From assembly GCA_900320055.1 (NCBI GenBank), contig ONQS01000002.1, positions 1 through 64,000 of the forward strand: a stretch of DNA of 64,000 bases. The letters are read 5' to 3'. The notes under the pieces are model-generated. The model did no database searches. It was given only the letters and a program-made list of their open reading frames with translations, and was not told where the DNA came from. Shown here one piece after another: positions 32,699 to 41,400 of the stretch. The position numbers and the translations under genes were made by a program. Every line of letters starts with the position of its first letter. The first letter of the stretch is position 1. The stretch comes from an uncultured Prevotellaceae bacterium. GTDB lineage: Bacteria > Bacteroidota > Bacteroidia > Bacteroidales > Muribaculaceae.

Positions 32699-33506
32699 CG
32701 CCTTCTGCCTCAAGATCGACACCCAACTGCAAGAGTTCGGCGCTGACCTTGGTGCCCAAAGCGCCACCGGCAGCGCGGAGGTCTGCAATGGCAGCAGAAA
32801 TTTTGGACAGGGCTTCAGTGCACTTCTCGCCGTCACCATCGCCGTAGGCTTTGATAAGAGCAGCCTTCCACTTCGAGATAGACTTGCGGGCAGCGTTGAT
32901 TCTCGCCTTATCCTTTTCGGGGGCTTGGGCATCTGTAGTGTTGTCTGCCACGACAGTAGCAGGCTCCTGACCGATGACGAAGCCGTCATACTTCGCCAGG
33001 TTCTCGCGATAACGTCGGTCGGCCTCATCCAGCAGTTTCAGGAACTCATAGCGGTCACACGGGGGAGCCGCTTCCATCTCCTTGAGGCGGTGATGCAGGT
33101 CGCGCACCTTGTGGTAGTTCTCGATGTTGCCGTCCCACAGGGCCTGGATCTCGGCAGGAAGCCGGTCATGATCAAGACGCTTGCCACGAGCGATGGTGCC
33201 CTGAGGCAACTCGGCATCGGTGGTGATGACCAGTGCGTCCTTCAGAGTCTGCTCCACGCGAGGCATCACTTCTCGCTCCATCTTCACCACGTCGGCAACG
33301 GTGAGGCCATCCAGACGGATCTTCAAGTGCTTGCGCAACTCATACTCTACCTTGTCTGCAAAGCGTTCAGGACGGCGCACGATGTTGGTATACAGCACAC
33401 GGTTGCGGTTCAGTCGCAGCAGCATGGTCGCACCAGCGACGATGTCACGTTCATGGGCAGGCTGGTTCAACCAGTCCTGCATCTTCTGTGTGAAATTATT
33501 GTCCAT
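32691..33506 (-). CDS. Conserved phage protein of unknown function
   Basis: 271 residues starting MDNNFTQKMQDWLNQ. The N-terminal region is RDIVAGATMLLRLNRNRVLY, followed by charged helices (LRKHLKIRLDGLTVADVVKM). The C-terminal coiled stretch carries KARINAARKSISKWKAAL. It resembles proteins I associate with Bacteroidales mobile elements but has no named role. It lies between capsid and terminase genes. Confidence 0.5.
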   Translation of the reverse strand: MDNNFTQKMQDWLNQPAHERDIVAGATMLLRLNRNRVLYTNIVRRPERFADKVEYELRKHLKIRLDGLTVADVVKMEREVMPRVEQTLKDALVITTDAELPQGTIARGKRLDHDRLPAEIQALWDGNIENYHKVRDLHHRLKEMEAAPPCDRYEFLKLLDEADRRYRENLAKYDGFVIGQEPATVVADNTTDAQAPEKDKARINAARKSISKWKAALIKAYGDGDGEKCTEALSKISAAIADLRAAGGALGTKVSAELLQLGVDLEAEGDE

Positions 33507-33592
33507 ATAATTTTTGGTATTAAAAAGCGGGCTCTCGCCGTTGCCGAAGAGGGCCCGCAACTCCTATGAAATTACGATATGAAAACCAAGTG

Positions 33593-34207
33593 TCAGCCGT
33601 TGGCAGGCCAAGCGCTACCGTCAGCGCCACTAATGTCACCGTCTTCAGTCTCGATCTTGCCCAGATAGTAGGGGCTGGGCATCTCATCGGTTACAGAGAC
33701 GTTGATCGTCGTGCCGGCCGAGTCGGTCTCGCTGGATCCGCTCTCCTGGGCAGGGGTAACATTGGTCTCGAACATCTCGTTGCCAAGGACACGGTACTGG
33801 CCGTCGCGCTGCGGCCACAGGAAAACCAGATCATCAGCGTTGGCCTGGCGGCAGAAGCCCACAGCGTCGGCGTTAAGGCCTGGATAGCGGAAAGCAGCCG
33901 TGTTGTTGAACGTCTTGGACGGATTGTCGCCCTGACTTTCAGAGTTTACGTTGCTCTGAGGCGTGACCAGGTCGATGCGGCGCCACTTCTTGTCAGCAGC
34001 CAGCACAAAGTTGCCGTTCAACTGACCGAGTTTCTTCATCGTCGCACCGCTGTCAGAGATTTTGGTGCGCGTGGGCCATGATGCGATGTCGCTCTTCGGG
34101 ATGTAATAAACGTGAGGACGCAGTCCGGGCAGGACGGTCGTACCCTTGCAATGTTTCAGACTCTCATACAGAGCCTCATTAGCGCAATCATTATTGTTAG
34201 GTGTCAT
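33593..34207 (-). CDS. Tail-tube-like protein, short paralogue of 16098-16955
   Basis: 204 residues sharing almost all its length with the N-terminal 180 residues of the 16098-16955 product, including [16 protein letters not shown] and VFLWPQRDG. It directly follows the major capsid gene, a common place for a tail-tube or head-decoration gene. It ends with an unrelated tail (EDGDISGADGSAWPANG). Being the shorter, it may be the main tube subunit. Confidence 0.55.
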   Translation of the reverse strand: MTPNNNDCANEALYESLKHCKGTTVLPGLRPHVYYIPKSDIASWPTRTKISDSGATMKKLGQLNGNFVLAADKKWRRIDLVTPQSNVNSESQGDNPSKTFNNTAAFRYPGLNADAVGFCRQANADDLVFLWPQRDGQYRVLGNEMFETNVTPAQESGSSETDSAGTTINVSVTDEMPSPYYLGKIETEDGDISGADGSAWPANG

Positions 34208-34241
34208 AGTCAGGATTTCCTTTCTTAAATGCGGTGAATAA

Positions 34242-35210
34242 TTACACGTGGAGTTTGCCCACCATCAGGTTCTCGGGCGAGAGGCTCTCAAACTGCACAC
34301 CAAAGAACATCGTGGCAATGAACTGAAGCACAAATGCGGCGTGCTTCTCGACGGCGATATCCTCTTCTTCGTCCTCCTGGTTGACGCCCACCAGCATGTT
34401 GCTACGCGGCGTCAGATAAACATAAGGCGACTTGGCCATGTTGTACAGGGGCACAAAATGGACGTTCTCAAAGCCCTCGATCACGGGCTTATAAAACTCA
34501 TTGTTGTAGGGCAGAGCGCCGTTGCTGGCCTGATAGTCCTTCAGGTAGGCACGGTAGATAGCGCGTGAGCAATACAAGTTAACCTCACGGTCATCATTGT
34601 CCACAAGCAGATCACTAGCACTCTCACACATGGCAGTCAACTGGTCAATGGCATTGTTAGCATTGATGGCAGCGTCAAACTCAAAGAGGTTGCCGAGATC
34701 TGTGCTGACAGTAGGCGTGGCGGCGCCAATCTCGGCTGTCATGATCGTGTCAAAGCCGTTGAACAGGTCTTTGCTCTTTGTGCCGTTGTCGTTGCGCACG
34801 GCATCAAAGATGTGCGCAGCCAGATTGTGACCCAGCTTAGCGCTCAGGAAGGCCAGCACACGGCGGGCAATCTCGACGTTGGTCAACTGCTCGCCCTTAG
34901 TGATGGCGCTGTCATAGATACTCTTGACAACACTGTTGGGGCTGAAGTTCTTCACGACGGAGCCAAAGAAGGTCTCCAGCGTGCGGCCGTTAGCTTTGAT
35001 ATCGTCATCATCGACGCGCGTTTCGCTGTAGGGACCAAGCTCAATGTCACCGCTCAACTCGCCCACGGTTTCCTTAAAGCGGATGCCACGGCGTACAGTC
35101 ATGTACTGAGTGGTCTTACGCATCGAGTGCATGGGGACTTGGAGCAGTTCTTTACGGTACTTGTGGGCGCTTTGCGCCAATTCTGCAGGATTAATTACAA
35201 CTTTACCCAT
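34242..35210 (-). CDS. Major capsid protein (HK97-like)
   Basis: 322 residues. An N-terminal arm (AHKYRKELLQVPMHSMRKTT) is followed by an extended E-loop-like region, a helix-rich core (EIARRVLAFLSAKLGHNLAA) and a beta-rich end (PYVYLTPRSNMLVGV, HAAFVLQFIATMFFGVQF). The order and size are those of HK97-fold capsid proteins, and the gene directly follows the protease-scaffold gene (2-bp gap). Confidence 0.8.
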   Translation of the reverse strand: MGKVVINPAELAQSAHKYRKELLQVPMHSMRKTTQYMTVRRGIRFKETVGELSGDIELGPYSETRVDDDDIKANGRTLETFFGSVVKNFSPNSVVKSIYDSAITKGEQLTNVEIARRVLAFLSAKLGHNLAAHIFDAVRNDNGTKSKDLFNGFDTIMTAEIGAATPTVSTDLGNLFEFDAAINANNAIDQLTAMCESASDLLVDNDDREVNLYCSRAIYRAYLKDYQASNGALPYNNEFYKPVIEGFENVHFVPLYNMAKSPYVYLTPRSNMLVGVNQEDEEEDIAVEKHAAFVLQFIATMFFGVQFESLSPENLMVGKLHV

Positions 35211-35212
35211 GA

Positions 35213-36277
35213 TTAGATGATGTCTTTGATGGAGTCATACAATTTTTTGCTTGTAACGGCGGCAGGAGCGTCCTCGCCAGTCGTCTCGTCGACCTTTTTG
35301 GTCTCTTCGCCGGGAGCCTTCTGCAGATTGGCAACCTGCTCACGCAGTTCGGCGATGGTAGTGTCACGCTCGGCGATGGCCTTCTGGTCAGCGTCGTGCT
35401 GTGCGTTCAGTTCATTAATCTTGGAGTCGAGGGTGCGCAACTGCTCCTCAGTGAGATTGGCACTGCCGCCCTCCTCGCATTCCATCTTGGCCATGGAGAG
35501 GGCCACGGCCAGTGCAACGAAATTGATAATCTTCTTCATGCTCTTTTCTTCATTATGTGGTTTTGTTTCACTGTCAGACTTTTTGCCCGTCAGCAGGTCC
35601 CGGATACCACGTATGCCATCTAGGATGTCCTGCAGTTTCAGGCCGAAGCCCGGGCGATCAGGCTGGATTTCCAGACCGTTCATTGTCAGGCCCAGCGCAT
35701 TGAAGCGCTTAGCGACGGCATTAGTCACTGCCGGGGCCTCATCGGCCGGTTGGTCAACCACCTCATCGACAAAGCCCCAGTCAAGGGCTTCCTGGGCGGT
35801 CAGCCAGCACTCCTTGTCCAGGAGTGCCAGCAGTTCCTCCTCGCTGTGGTTCTTGCAACGGGCAGCATACATGGCGGCAAGCGTGCGGTCAATCTTCTCG
35901 TTCTCGTCTTTGAGATGTTGCAGGTCGGCGATGATCGACTCGATGTCATTCGCGTTGACCTGTCTCCAGATGTCAACAAAGTTAGAGCAACGATGTACCA
36001 GGAAGAACGCGTACTTGCCCATCTTGATCTCCTTCGCGCCCATGGCAATCACCGTGGCGGCGCTGGCCACGAAGCCGCTCAGGTAAACCGTCACGTCACC
36101 ATGATCGAGCAACTGCTGGCGGATATCAAGGCCGTCATCCAGGCTGCCGCCCAGCGACGAGATCTTCATGTCCACGTGCTTGCCCTTATACTCCTCCAGT
36201 TTCTGGCGGATGGACGCCTTATCGGTATCCAGCCACCAGTAGCCGATATAGTCATCTATGATAATCTGATAGTTCAT
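35213..36277 (-). CDS. ClpP-like prohead protease fused to scaffold domain
   Basis: 354 residues. The N-terminal 170 are a S14-type serine protease: oxyanion region ISSLGGSLDDG, catalytic Ser in GFVASAATVIAM, His in FLVHRCSN, and a later Asp-containing VDEVVDQ. The C-terminal half is charged and coiled (TIAELREQVANLQK), the expected scaffold. It cleaves capsid and itself during maturation. Promoter box TAAATTTG at 36303-36310. Confidence 0.85.
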   Translation of the reverse strand: MNYQIIIDDYIGYWWLDTDKASIRQKLEEYKGKHVDMKISSLGGSLDDGLDIRQQLLDHGDVTVYLSGFVASAATVIAMGAKEIKMGKYAFFLVHRCSNFVDIWRQVNANDIESIIADLQHLKDENEKIDRTLAAMYAARCKNHSEEELLALLDKECWLTAQEALDWGFVDEVVDQPADEAPAVTNAVAKRFNALGLTMNGLEIQPDRPGFGLKLQDILDGIRGIRDLLTGKKSDSETKPHNEEKSMKKIINFVALAVALSMAKMECEEGGSANLTEEQLRTLDSKINELNAQHDADQKAIAERDTTIAELREQVANLQKAPGEETKKVDETTGEDAPAAVTSKKLYDSIKDII

Positions 36278-36302
36278 GCGGTCGATATTTTTCTAATCAT
36301 CG

Positions 36303-36310
36303 CAAATTTA
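36303..36310 (-). promoter_or_regulatory. -7 box for the protease-capsid operon
   Basis: Minus-strand TAAATTTG fits TAnnTTTG, 26 nt before the protease start. Confidence 0.5.
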
Positions 36311-36409
36311 TGACAAACGATTATCCCCATAAAAGACGGGAAAAGCCTGATGCAGCGCTTCACAGCGCCATTCTCAGGCCATTATCAATCATCTTTATGG
36401 TAGAACAAA

Positions 36410-36835
36410 TCAATCAACTATACGAAGCAGACCTAGCGGAGTAGTCCACGTCACGGTAATCGTCTTACCGCTACGCTCGGTAGTCTTATCCGGGTATGTA
36501 TCCACTACAGTGGCCACAGGCCATGGCTGCTCATCAAGCCCAATCAAGTACTGATTGCCCTGAGTGGTGGTGATACGCCAGCACAGATGGCGGTCATCCA
36601 CCCAGAAGTCATCAGTAGTGTGCATTGTAAGCCTAACTGTAGTAAGCCTCGAGCCGTCTTCGACGGATTCGCTGGTCTCGCAAGAGGCAAAGCCATCCAA
36701 GCATATAGGATTGAACGGCCTATAGTACTGCAACAGTGCCCGGTGGTCATCAAGCAGCACCACATTGCGCATGTGGCGAGGCGACAGGATCCATTCCGCT
36801 TTGGCGATGTTATTATATAATTGTTGTCGTGACAT
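36410..36835 (-). CDS. Phage protein of unknown function
   Basis: 141 residues, beta-rich second half (RLTTVRLTMHTTDDFWVDD, TITVTWTTPLGLLRIVD), start MSRQQLYNNIAKAEWI. Monocistronic-looking between the 164-residue gene and the protease. It could be a minor head or attachment protein. No family recognised. Confidence 0.45.
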   Translation of the reverse strand: MSRQQLYNNIAKAEWILSPRHMRNVVLLDDHRALLQYYRPFNPICLDGFASCETSESVEDGSRLTTVRLTMHTTDDFWVDDRHLCWRITTTQGNQYLIGLDEQPWPVATVVDTYPDKTTERSGKTITVTWTTPLGLLRIVD

Positions 36836-36906
36836 AGAATATTATGTTGAGTGTTGTACGGGATTGTGCGGGCCTGTGCAGGCCTGTGCAGGGTTGTACG
36901 CTATTT

Positions 36907-37401
36907 CTAAAATTCGGGCGGCTTGTCCGATTTTTTCCGAGCAGAATTTTGCAGGTTAATTCCTCGTCTGGTATAGGCATCGCGGATGCGATAATACCTC
37001 TGGCGCACTGTCTCCACCCGGTCCAGACCAATTCCATGCATCTCGCACCATGCAGCGATGCGCGTGTTCACGCCGATGCGCGTGTTCTCAAGCCTGGACA
37101 AATCTGACCATAGGTTCTGTGTAAACAGGTCCTTGATGGCTTCTCGCACGGCATCCTGGCCTTTAGGCCCCAGGTAATGCCACTTCTCCGGCGGCTTCGC
37201 CTTAGACTCAGGGATGACGATCGCCGTGAATCCATCTCCACCAGTCTGCGGTTTTGCCCCTTTAGGCACCTGTTGGAGAAAAGCACGTATCACTGCATTC
37301 TCGTTGCTCTGCGACGGGAACTTGACAGGATCTCCCAGCGAGTGCGTCAGCCACTCAGCCAGGTACTTTTCAAGTCTGATGTATATAACAATCTGTTCCA
37401 T
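36907..37401 (-). CDS. Phage protein of unknown function, possibly DNA-binding
   Basis: 164 residues. The first 80 are mixed, with GGDGFTAIVIPESKAKPP; the rest is helical with the HTH-like LSRLENTRIGVNTRIAAWCE and RQRYYRIRDAYTRRGINL and a basic end. It has its own promoter with a palindrome (37415-37455) and lies next to the iteron-like array, so a replication or regulatory role is conceivable. Unknown. Confidence 0.45.
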   Translation of the reverse strand: MEQIVIYIRLEKYLAEWLTHSLGDPVKFPSQSNENAVIRAFLQQVPKGAKPQTGGDGFTAIVIPESKAKPPEKWHYLGPKGQDAVREAIKDLFTQNLWSDLSRLENTRIGVNTRIAAWCEMHGIGLDRVETVRQRYYRIRDAYTRRGINLQNSARKKSDKPPEF

Positions 37402-37414
37402 AAGAGATAGACCA

Positions 37415-37455
37415 CAAAGTTATAATAAATCGTTGGTTTCAACAATATATCGTTG
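37415..37455. promoter_or_regulatory. Promoter with palindromic operator at 37.4 kb
   Basis: Minus-strand TAACTTTG (37415-37422), then ATAAATCGTTG/CAACAATATAT (37425-37450) as a degenerate inverted repeat, overlapping CAACAATATATCGTTG (37440-37455), one base different from the perfect palindrome at 50038-50053. Confidence 0.6.
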
Positions 37456-37493
37456 GAAAAATTAAATCCAAAATAGTGGGCACATTTTCGCGA

Positions 37494-37717
37494 CTACAAC
37501 GCCTACAAACGACTACAATTAATTAAAGCATTGAAATAGACATAGTTATATTTTTCGGGGCTTCGCCCCACCATGCCTACAAATGTAGATATAGTAGATA
37601 TTTGTAGGCAATATCATAAAAATGTAGAAAAATGTAGGCGCTTGTAGCGGTTTGTAGGCATAGAGAAAAACCGCTAAACCGCTGATTTTACGCAATGTAG
37701 CCCTTGTAGGCATTGTA
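37494..37717. repeat. Iteron-like array of TGTAG/CTACA repeats
   Basis: Thirteen TGTAG or CTACA pentamers: four as CTACA (37494, 37503, 37513, 37577) and nine as TGTAG between 37584 and 37717, often extended to TTGTAGGC. A perfect 11-bp inverted repeat joins 37574-37584 and 37600-37610. A GGGGC/GCCCC hairpin lies at 37557-37569. The 37402-37835 interval has no credible gene and is AT-rich, as expected for an origin or a regulator-binding array. Confidence 0.65.
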
Positions 37718-37835
37718 GAATTAAAAACCTGCTCAATTTTTTGAGAAAAACACATCCTAACGGCACGAAAATGGCGGCCGCCCCACTTCAGGGACGACCG
37801 CCACAGTCTCCTACATTATGTCAAATAAGAATCAC

Positions 37836-38393
37836 CTAAAAGCCATCATAGATGGTTTTCTTTTTCGGTGGAACGTAATCAGGAGACAATTGCTTTTCAA
37901 CATCATTCAATGCTATGCCCAGTTTCTTGCCCCATACATCAGACTTCCATGTCTTCTCCGCCCATGATGTCGCGCTCGTGAGTTCCAGGCGCACCTTCAG
38001 CACACCCTTTGAAATGATATGTTCTATTGTCCGCCTGTCAATGGGGTAAAAGTAAACCATCTCGTCTCGATAGATAAACACCGGCTCGCCTTCATTGTTA
38101 TAGTACATGCTATCTATCTCTTGCATGCACCACCGGCTATCTGGATGCAACTCAACGACCTCACCTCCGCCCAACTTCAGCAGCATGACAGCTTCCTTCG
38201 ATCGATAAACGCGACCATCATCTTTCACCGTGATATGGTAAACTGTGTCACTGTTAGCAGCATTACAATCAAGCATTATTGTGTACTCGTGGTAATCTAT
38301 CTTTTCATAAGCAACTACCTGTGTCGCGAACTTTCCCCATGATGGAGTCGCAGCACACACTATTATAATGATCATCAATAAAAACCTACGCAT
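37836..38393 (-). CDS. Exported protein, probable lysogenic-conversion gene (moron)
   Basis: 185 residues with a signal peptide (LLMIIIIVCAATPSWG) and a beta-rich mature part (YEYTIM-type strands, DDGRVYRSKEAVMLL, VFIYRDEMVYFYP). It has its own promoter (TAACTTTG at 38416-38423) and stands apart from phage operons, so it may be expressed in the lysogen and alter the cell envelope. No known family. Confidence 0.55.
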   Translation of the reverse strand: MRRFLLMIIIIVCAATPSWGKFATQVVAYEKIDYHEYTIMLDCNAANSDTVYHITVKDDGRVYRSKEAVMLLKLGGGEVVELHPDSRWCMQEIDSMYYNNEGEPVFIYRDEMVYFYPIDRRTIEHIISKGVLKVRLELTSATSWAEKTWKSDVWGKKLGIALNDVEKQLSPDYVPPKKKTIYDGF

Positions 38394-38415
38394 AACACTC
38401 CAGTTTTTGTGGTTG

Positions 38416-38423
38416 CAAAGTTA
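38416..38423 (-). promoter_or_regulatory. -7 box for the exported moron
   Basis: Minus-strand TAACTTTG, 23 nt before the start codon. Confidence 0.6.
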
Positions 38424-38464
38424 AACTATTATATCTAAATCAGCAATAATCGTGCCAACTATCA

Positions 38465-41400
38465 TCAGCGCTTGGGGTTATTGACCATGCGTTGATAACG
38501 CCTGTACTGCTTGTCCAGGCCGCGCTCGCCGTCCATTACCACATAGGCCTCAATGCCTTCGTCAATGGCTTGCTGCAACCGGGCGATGGCATCGGTCTGC
38601 TCCTGGACCGATGCGGCCACCACTGCAAACCTCTGGTCCCCATGGGCGGCCATCTGCTGCTGAGCGGCCACTGTCTGTCCCAGGATCCTGCCCTGGCCGA
38701 TCGCGCGGCTCACGTCCTCAGCCGACAGAGACCCCACCGTGTTGTTGCGCTGCGCCTGGTCGATCATCCTCAGCACCGGGGCCAGGTTAGGGTTGGCGAC
38801 TGCCTCGTGGTTGGCCACAAACTCGTTGGCATGGACCACGCCAACCTCACGGCGGTCGTCATGGTCCCTCCTTGTGAAACCACCCTCATAGTAGCCCGCC
38901 TGTTGCGCTTGGTGCTGCTTCTGGATCGTTGCAATCTGGATGGCGCCAGCAGCCGCCGCCATCGCAGCAGCAATCGGACCCAGAATCCAATTGGCCTTCG
39001 ACGCACTGGCATACGCGTTGATGGCCGCCAATGCCGTCGAAGCGATCGCCTGCGCAATCTCGATCTTCTGAGCACGCTTGTCATACTTCGTCTTGATCTT
39101 CGCTATCTCCTTCTGCTTCTTCTCTTCCAGTTTTTGCGCTTTCTTCTGATTGTTACCCGCAGCCTTGATCTGCTCGTCGTAAGATTCAGTGACCTTGGCC
39201 ACTTCCAAATCACGGCTAGCGTTAGCATATTCGGTATAAGATGCCAGCCCCTGATTCATGATGGCAAATGCGGCCGAAGCCATCTGCCCTATAGTCTTCA
39301 ATTTTTCGGGGATGGTTTCTCCCAGGCTGTCAAATCCGGCTTCCCACGTCTCAACAAGGTTGGTGACAAGAGTAGCCCATTGCGATCCCTCACCACTGAC
39401 AAGTTCTGATATCTTGTTGTGATAGTTCTGGATGATCTGCCAGCGACGGGAGTTGTAGTCTTCTTCTGAAATCAGGCCTTGCTTATATACATCCTCAAGG
39501 GCGGCCATTTGCTTGTCCCTGCTGTCCGCAGCATCTGTGAAGTCCTGATTAGGTGCCTTGGTGCCGGTCTTGGTATTCACCTCATCGCGGTACTTGCGAC
39601 GGATAGCATCCTTGGCCTCCTCGGCTTGCTCGGCCTTTATTCTCTCCTGATTCAGCATTTCATCAACTACCGCCAACTCGGCATCCATGCGGTCCTTCGC
39701 TCCCTGCTGGGAGTAGATGTACAGCCAGGCGGTCATGTCCTCCTCCATCTGCTTGCGCTGGCGAAGTTCCTCATCCTTAGTTGCCTTGTCCAAGTCGCGT
39801 TGGGCCTTATAACGAGCTCTTGACCCTTCCTCCTCAAGGTCGCGCACCTTGGTCAAATACTCAATGTCAATGTCTGCGAGCCTCTTGTCAAGTTCGCGCT
39901 TGTTGTGGTATGCGGATTTGTTGTCCGGATTGTAATACTCCATGTTCGCCGCATTCTTCTTGTCATCGCGATCATAGGCCAGTTTCTCTTTTTTCAGGCT
40001 TAGGATTTCCTCTTTGTACTTCTTTTTTTCCTCCTCGGCCTTTTCTCGCAATTTGGCAGCGTCAGCGGATTCCTCTGCATTAAATTTCTTATATACTTTA
40101 TCAGATGCTTCATAGTACTCCTGGGCCGCCTTATGTTTTTTTACAAGATAAGTCTCATAATCAATGAGGCCTTCATTGTATTCATTAAGAGCTATCTTAT
40201 TCTGCTCTGACAAGTTTTTCTCAACGGCATCTTTCGCATCTTTGAATACATTTTTCTCAAGGGCGGCAGCAATGCGGGCTTGCTTGGCTTCCTCCTGCTG
40301 ACGTTTCTTCTCCTCGGCGGCAGCGGCCTTGGCGGCCTTTTCTTGTGCCTTGCGTTCCTTATCACTCATCGGGGCGGTATAGGATATCCTTGGCGGGGTG
40401 CCAGAGTTTGGTGCTGAGGCTCCGGTTACATTATACTCGCCCTGGAGCCATTGGTTGGCATCTCGATATTCTTTAATCTTCTTGTTGTTCTCGTTGATCT
40501 GCTTGTTGTTGTCCTTGATGGCATCAATATTCTCATGTATTGATTTGTCAAGATTGTAAATGCCCTCATTGATGTCCGCCCAATCCTGGTTGATAGGACG
40601 GCGTGCGTCATCATTGGCTGCAGCATCTCGTCGGCGCTCTCCCAATGTTGTGACAGTCTGTTTGCGGTTCTCATTATCTCGCTGATGCTTCCTGTTCTGC
40701 TCCTCAAGTTCAAGGATGGCTTTCTCATTCTCCATGATTTTCTCGGCGGCAGCCCTGGCTCGCGCATTACGGATGATAGAGTCCGTGAGGTTGTCATATG
40801 CATTCTTTGCCTTGCCTGCCATAACTTCCTCAGCCGAGAAGTTGCTAAATACGGTCGGATATAACCTATTCATCTCTTTGGCGGCTTCGATACGTTTGTT
40901 GCGGGCAAGATTCTCGTTGGTGGCAGCAGCATAAAGGGCTCGAAGGTTGGCAACCTCGCTATCTGAGAACCTGTTAGAGCCTTCCTCTACATCTCTCAAT
41001 GACTGCAGATACTCGCGCTGCTTACGTGCCGCCTCGGTCGCTGCCCTGGTATTGTCTCCATATCTTTTAATCAGTAGGGCAAAACCCGCTACTGCAGCCG
41101 TGATGCCGGCAACGAGTAATCCGATGGGACTAGCGTGTATAACAGCCGAGAATATGCGCATTTCCATGGCGGCCTTCCGGACATTGCCTGTTAATAGCGC
41201 CACGGCAGCATAAGCCAATTGGGTAACTGCCGTCCAGGCAACAGTGGCAACCTTGGCGATCGTCTGTGCTGCAGCGTGGCCTTTTGTAGCAATGGCGGCA
41301 GCGTTAACTGCTACGGTATAGGCTCCAATAGATAGCGCCAGTGATATGATAAGGCCTTTGTGGTTTGATAAAAATGTGATGAGCATCGACAGCACGCGCA

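Noticed and set aside
37557-37569. Rho-independent terminator at the GGGGC/GCCCC hairpin
   Set aside because: On neither strand does a T-run follow the stem.
37546-37755. 69-codon minus-strand frame in the iteron array
   Set aside because: It is a translation of the TGTAG repeats with no ribosome binding site or protein features.
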